The notes beneath the pieces were generated by a model. The model made no database searches. It saw only the letters and a list, made by a program, of their open reading frames with translations, and was not told where the DNA came from. Made by a program: the position numbers and the translations under genes. From a bacterium UBP14_UBA6098 (GTDB taxonomy: Bacteria > UBP14 > UBA6098), in NCBI GenBank assembly GCA_002428525.1, contig DIWU01000003.1, positions 32,495 through 96,494 of the forward strand: a stretch of DNA of 64,000 nt, in the 5' to 3' direction. Shown here piece after piece: positions 44,901 to 51,012 of the stretch; positions within the stretch are counted from its first letter, which is position 1; every line of letters starts with the position of its first letter.

Positions 44901-46049
44901 GATCTTCAGCCGATTGTCGGCCCGGGCGGTGTTTTTTACCAATATTTTCCGGCTCAGGGGAAATATATCGTTCAATGGCAGAATATGGAGCATGCGGGAA
45001 TTACGGGCATGGACAACACCTTCCAGCTTGCGATCTTCGACCCGGCGGTGAATCCCTCGCGCACCGGCGATTCGCCTATCGAGTTCAGATATTCGGGCGG
45101 AATCGAGGATGTTGATAATGAGGAGGAGTATTCGACGGTTGGAATCGAGTCGCCGGATCATGTTTTCGGGCTTGAGTATCAGTTCGGCCTGCGTTCCGAC
45201 CCGGGAGCGGCCTTTTTGACCGACGGCAGAGTGATTCGCTTCACTACCGACTGCGGCGCGGCCTTGATTGAAGGCTTTGTGAGGCTCGAACGAGGCCATC
45301 CGCAAGGCGCGAGGATCACCTCGGCCGGCGGCCACCTCACCGAGCCCGATATTTCGGGCTATTACCGCTTCACAGAGATCGAGCCGGGGGTGAATGTTTT
45401 CACCTGCTCGGCTCCGGGGCATTTCGCGCAGGTTGAGACTGTCACAGTGGTTTCGGACGAGCTGGTCGCTATCGACTTCTACCTTCCGCAAGCGCCGATC
45501 CCGACAATTACCTACGCGAGCAAGGCGGACAGCGCAGGCAATATCGCTGTGATATGGACCTCCGCGGGGATGCCCTCCGGATATCGATTGTATAAATATC
45601 TCTCCCCCGGCTCTTCACCGGAGGTTTTCGAGACGACCGACACAGTCTTTTTGGATTCCGATGTCTCGGTCGGGCGGAAGTTTTGGTATCGGGTTTCGGC
45701 GGTGTTCTCGACCTGCGAGAGCTTTTTGTCCGACCCGGATTCCGGTTGGATAGAGCTTTTAACCGGAATCGACGAGGTTGAGAAACCGGAGATGATCGAG
45801 CTTTCGGTCTCGCCGAACCCCTTCAACTCCTCGCTCAGGATTCGCTCCGACCTTCCGGGGAACAAGGAGGTTGCAATCTTCGATATGCTCGGAAGGCGCA
45901 TAAACACAATCCCGATGGCCGCGGGCGAGTCTGTCGCTTTTTGGGACGGAAAAGGCACCGCAATTGCCGAGGTTCCCTCGGGGATATACTTCATCGAACT
46001 GCGTTCAGAAACGCGCAGAATACTAAAGAGAGCAGTTTTAATCAAATAA
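41931..46049 (+). CDS. Gingipain-like (C25) secreted protein with altered active site and T9SS-type C-terminal domain
   Basis: 1372 residues. Signal peptide about 1-27. The region 215-560 matches peptidase C25: EYLVICPDNCW, FVVLVGDIEMDDGTVVP, DVFLGRIS and SIVCGTGDFGSTFTDPCFGEAWIRAG. Cys458 aligns with the catalytic Cys244 of RgpB. The catalytic His, expected in a Y-x-GHGS segment, is missing: the sequence here reads YRGWAGSDGW (about 422-431). The enzyme may be inactive, use another residue, or act as a binding protein. Further on come Ig/CARDB-like repeats (two DxSGDGDGxxxPGE segments), a beta-sandwich with FEIALPFDFVFYGRHYDTLTV, an FN3-like segment and a terminal domain with SPNPFNSSLRI, FWDGKGTA and PSGIYFIEL. 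It overlaps the preceding gene by 14 bp. Confidence 0.82.
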   Translation: MKRISCFRCNCLGLLMLSLAVVEFTAAELRPIEVTAGGFSAIYSSDGFTIDELGEYSTIGIESAGLLSRPGDPELPLFSEYILLSGGRPSIEWEISSAETIFSPPPAPAQYPLFESGAAGGPQVGESGVYRSGAIWPAGFAGIEALGSARGVPLGQMTIFPVRYDFSLSAYIIVKRARISVDLGGAVELPEERLQSAPFMAMLSEIAFNGNALPTPLAGDPGEYLVICPDNCWSAVGDFAAHKESRGHKVVSVRLSSLGVPASVSAIKNFIKTQYDTLNPAPTFVVLVGDIEMDDGTVVPQHGYTFYNSDHSYSLTDGDDFFSDVFLGRISVENLSEFRVTIEKIKRFENSPTASGADWMQRAMVVSTYDHAVTPVWNVLWIRELLMAHGFTQVDTFFERGSSIPPASDISAKINAGLSYIDYRGWAGSDGWWEPAYTRYDVLALTNSTYPVVTSIVCGTGDFGSTFTDPCFGEAWIRAGSVTNPRGGVGFFGTSDHASHTRYNNPINSGFYIALFDLDLPHFGQCVWVGESECLRLHPFELTQVEQYFMTYEILGDPGLMMYHGGTPELVVNHGAVGLGASVEVEVTSDGAAYPGALVCLYRAGTGEKTLAYTDFTGNAELIVPGGGSGTVRLTVVSPFHITYTEDFTLSGAPNFAIASVSFDDASGDGDGRIDPGESGRLEIELRNNGPLATHVETYLWCEHEGVSVEANFDSLWRVWGGEVRTVAFDISASGLASGGGPARMNLLCDTRDGSILLPFALELETSSFYLDSIIFDDLASGDGDGLLEPGETASARLVVRHSGSVDPSPLEFAVYSSSGWVDVLAESVVVSAIAGGVGQSAPFTISASADAFEGMPIILHVFRRTALDEVKFGEYSLNLGLATSSDPTGPDGWGYFAYDNTDITSGHAPTSSFEDISTTGTAYPIGDDETFEIALPFDFVFYGRHYDTLTVCSNGWAAPGKQPYFMLDFYNTPIPGPNGPWGTLAPFWDDLQPIVGPGGVFYQYFPAQGKYIVQWQNMEHAGITGMDNTFQLAIFDPAVNPSRTGDSPIEFRYSGGIEDVDNEEEYSTVGIESPDHVFGLEYQFGLRSDPGAAFLTDGRVIRFTTDCGAALIEGFVRLERGHPQGARITSAGGHLTEPDISGYYRFTEIEPGVNVFTCSAPGHFAQVETVTVVSDELVAIDFYLPQAPIPTITYASKADSAGNIAVIWTSAGMPSGYRLYKYLSPGSSPEVFETTDTVFLDSDVSVGRKFWYRVSAVFSTCESFLSDPDSGWIELLTGIDEVEKPEMIELSVSPNPFNSSLRIRSDLPGNKEVAIFDMLGRRINTIPMAAGESVAFWDGKGTAIAEVPSGIYFIELRSETRRILKRAVLIK

Positions 46050-46070
46050 CCAAAAACCAAAGGAGAGAAG

Positions 46071-47375
46071 TTGAACGAACCTATCATCATCGATGTTTGG
46101 GCACGGGAAATACTCGACAGCAGAGGAAACCCGACTGTTGAGGTTGAAATAGAACTCGAATCGGGGGCCTCCGGCAGGGCGGCTGTGCCGAGCGGCGCAT
46201 CGACCGGTATTCACGAGGCTATCGAGCTTCGCGACGGCGACAAATCGAGATACAGCGGCAAGGGTGTTCTTCAGGCGGTGGAGAATGTCAACGAGGTTAT
46301 CGCGCCGGCTATTCAGGAGCTCGACGCAACCGACCAGCTCGGGATCGATCAGCTGTTGATCGAGCTGGATGGCACGCCCAATAAAAGCAAGCTCGGCGCA
46401 AATGCGATTCTCGGTGTTTCGATGGCGGTGGCGCGAGCGGCCTCCGACCACACCGGCCTTCCCCTATATCAGTATATCGGGACTATTAACAATCGCCTTC
46501 TTCCGCTTCCGCAACTCAATGTCATAAACGGCGGCGCTCACGCGGACAACAACCTCGATATTCAGGAATTCATGATCGTTCCGGCCGGGCCGAGACGCTT
46601 TGCGGAAGCGCTCCGCGCCGCAAGCGAGACCTTCTATGCCCTGAAAAAGATCCTCGGCGAAAAGGGCCTTGTGACGGCGGTCGGCGACGAGGGCGGAATC
46701 GCTCCGAGCCTTGGATCGAACAATGAGGCCTTGGATTACCTTATGAAGGCTATCGAGAAGGCGGGGTATCGGCCGGGAGAGGATATCTGGTTCTGCCTCG
46801 ATTGCGCGGCCAGCGAGTTTTACAGCTCCGAAGAGGGCATATATACCTTCAAGGCCGGAAACAAGCGCTTCGACTCCGATGGGCTAATCGAGTATTATGC
46901 CAAGCTCATCGAGGATTACCCGATCGTCAGCATCGAAGACCCCTTGGCCGAGGACGATTGGGAGGGATGGAGCAAGATGACCGCGGCGGTCGGCGACAAG
47001 ATTCAGATCGTCGGCGATGATATCTTCGTGACGAACACCGAGCGCATCGCTCGCGGAATCGAGGAGAAATCGGCCAACGCGAGCCTCATCAAGCTCAATC
47101 AGATCGGCTCTGTCACCGAAACCTTGGATGCGATCAGCCTCGCGTTGAACTCCGGTTGGGGCGCGGTTATCTCGCACCGTAGCGGCGAAACCGAGGACAC
47201 CTTCATGGCCGATCTCGCTGTCGCGACAGGAGCGGGACAGATCAAGTCGGGGAGTATATGCCGGGGCGAGCGCATCGCTAAGTATAACCGGCTTCTCAGG
47301 ATAGAGGAAGAACTCGACGGTGTATGCTCCTTCCCCGAGCCCTCGAGGTTTTATCCGAGGCTTAAGAAAAAATAA
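46071..47375 (+). CDS. eno: Enolase
   Basis: 434 residues, normal length. Landmarks: REILDSRGNPTVEVE at the N-terminus, GANAILGVSMAVARA, GDEGGIAPS, the metal-binding SIEDPLAEDDW, LIKLNQIGS with the catalytic Lys, SHRSGETEDTFMADLAV and the closing KSGSICRGERIAKYNRLLRIEEEL. It converts 2-phosphoglycerate to phosphoenolpyruvate. The start is a TTG; GGAGAG directly upstream supports it, and the next residues (NEPIIIDV) are the usual beginning. It shares one base with the FtsB-like gene (TAATG). Confidence 0.97.
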   Translation: MNEPIIIDVWAREILDSRGNPTVEVEIELESGASGRAAVPSGASTGIHEAIELRDGDKSRYSGKGVLQAVENVNEVIAPAIQELDATDQLGIDQLLIELDGTPNKSKLGANAILGVSMAVARAASDHTGLPLYQYIGTINNRLLPLPQLNVINGGAHADNNLDIQEFMIVPAGPRRFAEALRAASETFYALKKILGEKGLVTAVGDEGGIAPSLGSNNEALDYLMKAIEKAGYRPGEDIWFCLDCAASEFYSSEEGIYTFKAGNKRFDSDGLIEYYAKLIEDYPIVSIEDPLAEDDWEGWSKMTAAVGDKIQIVGDDIFVTNTERIARGIEEKSANASLIKLNQIGSVTETLDAISLALNSGWGAVISHRSGETEDTFMADLAVATGAGQIKSGSICRGERIAKYNRLLRIEEELDGVCSFPEPSRFYPRLKKK

Positions 47376-47743
47376 TGCCTAAAACGAGGATACAGCCCGA
47401 GATCGACAAGTCCAACCGCTTCTTGCGCTTGGATGAGAAAGCCCGAGCCAAGATGTGGAGCGGGGCCAAGAAGACAATCTTCGTGTTGGTCTTATTGATA
47501 ATGGCGCTACTTCTTTTCGGGGGGGATTTCGGGCTTATTTCTTTATTTAGATACCGACGCTTCGAGCGGCACCTCGAGTCTCAGATCGAGTTCGAGAAAG
47601 CGCGGCAGGATTCACTCAAAGAGGTGCTGATGCGCCTCAACACCGACGACGAGTTTAAGGAGAGGCTCGCGCGGGAGAAGCTTCGCATGGTCCGAGACGG
47701 CGAGGTTATCTATCGCTTCGAAGAACAAAAAGCAGGTGAATAA
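47375..47743 (+). CDS. FtsB/DivIC-like septum formation protein
   Basis: 122 residues. A basic cytoplasmic N-terminus (1-30), one membrane helix (about 33-55, TIFVLVLLIMALLLFGG), a short coiled coil (about 60-95) and the family tail FKERLAREKLRMVRDGEVIYRFEE, which matches the end of FtsB/DivIC proteins. It would bridge late division proteins at the septum. Placement directly after eno is the same as in many bacteria (eno-ftsB), which strengthens the call. It starts on the last base of the eno stop and is followed by a strong terminator. Confidence 0.88.
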   Translation: MPKTRIQPEIDKSNRFLRLDEKARAKMWSGAKKTIFVLVLLIMALLLFGGDFGLISLFRYRRFERHLESQIEFEKARQDSLKEVLMRLNTDDEFKERLAREKLRMVRDGEVIYRFEEQKAGE

Positions 47744-47747
47744 AAGA

Positions 47748-47774
47748 AAGCCGCCCATAAAGGGCGGCTTTTTT
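47748..47774. terminator. Bidirectional intrinsic terminator between ftsB-like and glnA
   Basis: AAGCCGCCC (47748-47756), loop ATAAA, GGGCGGCTT (47762-47770), then TTTT. A 9-bp GC-rich stem with a T-tail on the plus strand and TTTCTTTT on the minus strand serves both convergent genes. Confidence 0.9.
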
Positions 47775-47792
47775 CTCGCTATTAGAGGCCGA

Positions 47793-49199
47793 CTATATAT
47801 CGAAATAAAGCTCGACCTCGCGCGGGACGGGATGTTTCGCGACATCGCGAATACTCCGTTCGGCGAATTCGGCATGTCTTTCGAGAAGCGAGTCAGTGAA
47901 AACTTCATCCTTGGTTAAATAATCTTTGTCCTTCTTCAGGGCATCGAGGGCGGACTCGAGTTTCGAGGGGATATCCTTGAGGCGCCTTCTCTTAGCCTCC
48001 GGCCATTTATCGACATTCTCGTCGAAGGGGCCATAACCGAGGGCCGTCGGATCGAGCTTGCGTTCGATTCCATCGAGACCGGCAAGCATCTGTGCCGCGA
48101 TCGCGAGATGAGGATTGCATGTCGCGTCCGGGGGACGGAACTCGAAGCGCTTGAGTGCCGGAGCGTCGTCATATTTTGGGATACGGATCGCGGCGCTCCG
48201 GTTGGCGAGGCCGAAGAAGCGCTTTGTCGGGGCCTCGAAGCCCGGCACCAACCTGCGATAGCTGTTGGTGGAGGGATTCGTCAGCGCAACTATCGAGGGC
48301 GAATGCTCGAGCACGCCGGCGATGCATGAAAGACCCATCTGAGAGAAATGCGTGTATTCCCCCTTTTCATCCCAGAAGAGGCTCTTGCCGGCCTTTGTTA
48401 GGAGCTGGTGGAAATGCATTCCGCTACCCGGCTCGTCGAAAAGCGGGCGCGGCATGAAGGTGGCGTAAAGCCCGCGCTCGAGGGCGGCCATTCGGATTAT
48501 ATATTTAAGCTTCATAACATTATCCGCGGCGACAACCGGCGGGGCGGGCAACATCTCGACCTCGTGCTGGCCGAAACGGCCGACCTCGTGGTGGTGGTAT
48601 CTTATTGGTATTCCGCAATCTTCGGCCAGAATGATTATTTCGCTACGGAGGTCGAAGGCCCTATCCGCCGGCGGCATAGCGTGATAGCCGGCTGTGGGCG
48701 GATGAGTAAAGGCGTTATCGCCGGTCTGAGTTTCCTTGCTCTCAAACTCGAAGAAGCCGAAGGTCTTGCCTGTTCCGAACGAGGCGGAATCGAAAAGATA
48801 GAACTCCAATTCGGGAAGCCATAAAGAATCCGCCGAAAGGCGCTTTTTAAGGAGTGCCTCCGCGCGCAGAAGTATGCTCCGCGGGTCGTCTGCGATACCC
48901 TTCCCCGAGTCGGCCTCGACGATTTGGCATATAAACACGATTGTAGGCATCTCGGTGAACGGATCCACGAAGGCCGATGTCACATCGGGTTTGAGGCACA
49001 TATCACCGCAATTGACTCCCCTGAAGCCCGGGATGCTCGAGCTGTCGAAGGGAATGCCGTTTTTAAAAAGGTCGTCGGCCCTCGTTGCGGGAAGCGAGAT
49101 ATGATGCCATCTGCCGAGCAGGTCGATAAATCGGACATCGATTATTGCTATCTCCTCCGTCTCAATAAAGTTAGCGGCCTTTTCTATCGAATCGAACAT
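47793..49199 (-). CDS. glnA: Glutamine synthetase type I
   Basis: 468 residues. GSI landmarks: the latch region IPFDSSSIPGF, the metal and ATP-binding PELEFYLFD, HHEVGRFGQHEVEM, GSGMHFHQLL, the NPSTNSYRRLVPGFEAP segment and FEFRPPDATCNPHLA. It makes glutamine from glutamate, ammonia and ATP. The usual adenylylation-site context (NLYDLP) is not seen; the equivalent region reads GYGPFDENVDKWP, so control by adenylylation is doubtful. AAGGAGG lies right before the ATG. A motif 24 nt upstream is shared with the upstream region of the neighbouring TrmB-family gene, suggesting transcriptional control by that regulator. Confidence 0.95.
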   Translation of the reverse strand: MFDSIEKAANFIETEEIAIIDVRFIDLLGRWHHISLPATRADDLFKNGIPFDSSSIPGFRGVNCGDMCLKPDVTSAFVDPFTEMPTIVFICQIVEADSGKGIADDPRSILLRAEALLKKRLSADSLWLPELEFYLFDSASFGTGKTFGFFEFESKETQTGDNAFTHPPTAGYHAMPPADRAFDLRSEIIILAEDCGIPIRYHHHEVGRFGQHEVEMLPAPPVVAADNVMKLKYIIRMAALERGLYATFMPRPLFDEPGSGMHFHQLLTKAGKSLFWDEKGEYTHFSQMGLSCIAGVLEHSPSIVALTNPSTNSYRRLVPGFEAPTKRFFGLANRSAAIRIPKYDDAPALKRFEFRPPDATCNPHLAIAAQMLAGLDGIERKLDPTALGYGPFDENVDKWPEAKRRRLKDIPSKLESALDALKKDKDYLTKDEVFTDSLLERHAEFAERSIRDVAKHPVPREVELYFDI

Positions 49200-49222
49200 C
49201 GAACCTCCTTAAGAATTAAATG

Positions 49223-49240
49223 TAAACTGTTTTTACTCGA
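49223..49240. promoter_or_regulatory. Candidate operator upstream of glnA
   Basis: TAAACTGTTTTTACTCGA (plus strand), 24 nt from the glnA ATG. It matches 17 of 19 alignment columns of the motif before the TrmB-family gene (50158-50176) and includes a GTAAA-N5-TTTAC dyad (49222-49236... read on either strand). Confidence 0.55.
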
Positions 49241-49251
49241 CTTAATACCGT

Positions 49252-49283
49252 AAAAAAACCTCGGCGGAGAAACCGTCGAGGTT
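49252..49283 (-). terminator. Intrinsic terminator after the TrmB-family gene
   Basis: On the minus strand: AACCTCGACGG, loop TTTCT, CCGCCGAGGTT, then a T-run (49252-49258). The 11-bp stem has one mismatch. It ends the regulator transcript before glnA begins on the same strand. Confidence 0.85.
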
Positions 49284-49300
49284 GTGGACTTTTTAAAGGG

Positions 49301-50113
49301 CTATTCCAATTCTTTCAACGATACCGGTCTGGCAACCTGCCAGAGACAGTCGTAAGAGTTGATAAAATACTGGAGAAGATCCCTATTTCGTATGATAATT
49401 ATAATGAAATCCTCCGGGGCAAGCTTGATGTTCAGGACGATGGTACTCGCGAAATCGTCGTAGATAGTCATTTTTATTGGAACCGAGGGCAGAACCCGGA
49501 GTTCGGCTATTCCTGCGACAATCTGTTTGTGCAGATACGAGCGAAATCCTGCGTCACCGAGCATCTCCTCCGAGGCGAGTATATGGCTGGGGAATTCCTT
49601 CTGGCCTAAAAGTTTGTCGAGAGCGCCGGGCTTCTCCCCCATCATCTCGACGACGGAGGGCATACATGTGAGCATTCTAAAGTTGCGTTTGGCCTGCGAG
49701 TAATACCTCGTCATCCATTCAGTGACATGGCGATAGCCCTTGAGGATCATGAATTCGACATCGGTTTCGGAGGGGAAATCGATTTCGCGATACATCGATT
49801 GCGCCCTCGATTTGATAAGCGACATTCCCTCTTCGATGCGTTTTTCCTGCTCGGTGAGTTCTTGAAGTCTCTTTTTGCTCAGGTTTATGAAGGCCTCTTC
49901 CGGCGGCAGGACTCTGAACCTCGAGGGTTTGCCTGAGACCTCCGCAACGAGGCCTTTATTGAGTAGGGTTTTCATGAGCGTATAGGCGTGCGGTCGGCTG
50001 ATATCGATACGCTTCAGGCATTCGGCGATAGTCGCCTCGCCCAGCTCGAGCAGTCGAAGATAAAGCTCGACCTCGCCATCGCTGAAGCCGAGTGTTTTCA
50101 TTGTAGCTCTCAT
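49301..50113 (-). CDS. TrmB-family transcriptional regulator
   Basis: 270 residues. The N-terminal ~75 residues form the TrmB-type winged helix (LGFSDGEVELYLRLLELGEATIAEC ... ISRPHAYTLMKTLLNKGLV), followed by a coiled-coil linker (about 78-105) and a C-terminal effector-like domain (110-265). TrmB proteins are commoner in archaea, where many sense sugars; the ligand here is unknown. The ATG at 50113 has AGGAAGG upstream. A TTGACA-N16-TAAACT promoter overlaps the end of the response-regulator gene, and its -10 lies inside the shared motif. That layout fits autorepression plus control of glnA, as an inference. Confidence 0.85.
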   Translation of the reverse strand: MRATMKTLGFSDGEVELYLRLLELGEATIAECLKRIDISRPHAYTLMKTLLNKGLVAEVSGKPSRFRVLPPEEAFINLSKKRLQELTEQEKRIEEGMSLIKSRAQSMYREIDFPSETDVEFMILKGYRHVTEWMTRYYSQAKRNFRMLTCMPSVVEMMGEKPGALDKLLGQKEFPSHILASEEMLGDAGFRSYLHKQIVAGIAELRVLPSVPIKMTIYDDFASTIVLNIKLAPEDFIIIIIRNRDLLQYFINSYDCLWQVARPVSLKELE

Positions 50114-50157
50114 GATAACCTTCCTATTCTCATAAATTAAGTAAAGTCGTTTTCCGT

Positions 50158-50176
50158 TCGAGTAAGAATCAGTTTA
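50158..50176. promoter_or_regulatory. Candidate operator in the TrmB-family gene promoter
   Basis: Minus strand TAAACTGATTCTTACTCGA, starting at the putative -10 hexamer and running downstream, 45 nt before the ATG. It is the partner of the motif upstream of glnA at 49223-49240. Confidence 0.55.
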
Positions 50177-50198
50177 ATTTATTTGTTCGATTTGTCAA
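50171..50198 (-). promoter_or_regulatory. Candidate promoter of the TrmB-family gene
   Basis: TTGACA (50193-50198) sits inside the 3' end of the response-regulator gene, then a 16-nt spacer and TAAACT (50171-50176). The -35 is perfect, the -10 moderate. Confidence 0.45.
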
Positions 50199-51012
50199 GT
50201 TTCATAACTTTAAGCAAGGTATTATGCAGTCTGTCGAAATCGAAGGGCTTGCTTATATATTCGTCCATTCCCGCGGCCAAGAAGCGCTCCTTGTCGCCGG
50301 GAAGGGCGTGGGCAGTGAGTGCGACGATGGGTATATGGCCGCCGTTTTGGTTTTCGAAGTCGCGGATTCGGCGCGTCACCTCGACGCCGTTGAGGTCGGG
50401 GATGCCGATATCCATGAGGATAGCGTCGTAGTCGCCATACTGCCAAAGCACGAGGGCGTTTTTGCCGCTGTTCGCGAATTCCACCGCCCAACCGACCTCG
50501 GAAAGCATCGATTTGACAACGCGCTGGTTAACGAAGTGGTCTTCGACGAGGAGGATTCGCTTAGCCGGCTCCTCCTCTACTTTGGGCTCGAAGCTGTGGC
50601 CGTAGCCTTCGACTCCGAGTATATCGAGGGAAGAATCCAATAGTTCCGGCGGCGACACGGGCTTTTCGAGGCAGAAGGTGACCCCGCTGTTCAGTATCTT
50701 CTCGCGCTGTTCGTAAGTTTGGTCCTTGGTGATCAGAACCGAAACCTTGAGGATGCTGTCGTGCATCCTCTGAAGGGCTTCCGCGACCTCGAGGGCCTTA
50801 AGCTCGCCATCGGTGGTGTCCCAAATGAGGATATCGATCGCCGAACCGCCTTTCAGCGAGGCCTTGAGGATTTTAAGCGCGAGTTTCTCGCTCGGTTCGA
50901 GTTGAATATTGAAGCCCCATGTTTCAAAGCTATCTATGATGCTTCGCGTTTCGGGGTTTTCCCTCGCGACAAAAAGCACCTTTTTATCTTTAATATTATA
51001 GGTATAAACCAT
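50179..51012 (-). CDS. Response regulator with two receiver domains, the first degenerate
   Basis: 277 residues with no DNA-binding or enzymatic output domain. Receiver 1 (about 11-132) keeps D65 (LIWD) and K118 (LEKP) but has lost the N-terminal acidic pair (LFVARENP). Receiver 2 (152-273) is canonical: E156-D157 in LLVEDH, phospho-acceptor D201 in LMDIGIPDLNG, T233 in ALTAHA and K255 in ISKPF. It starts directly after the histidine-kinase stop (TAGATG) with GGGAG upstream, so it is the partner of that kinase. The pair resembles a hybrid kinase split into two genes; output probably passes by phosphotransfer or protein contact. Confidence 0.9.
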   Translation of the reverse strand: MVYTYNIKDKKVLFVARENPETRSIIDSFETWGFNIQLEPSEKLALKILKASLKGGSAIDILIWDTTDGELKALEVAEALQRMHDSILKVSVLITKDQTYEQREKILNSGVTFCLEKPVSPPELLDSSLDILGVEGYGHSFEPKVEEEPAKRILLVEDHFVNQRVVKSMLSEVGWAVEFANSGKNALVLWQYGDYDAILMDIGIPDLNGVEVTRRIRDFENQNGGHIPIVALTAHALPGDKERFLAAGMDEYISKPFDFDRLHNTLLKVMKLDKSNK

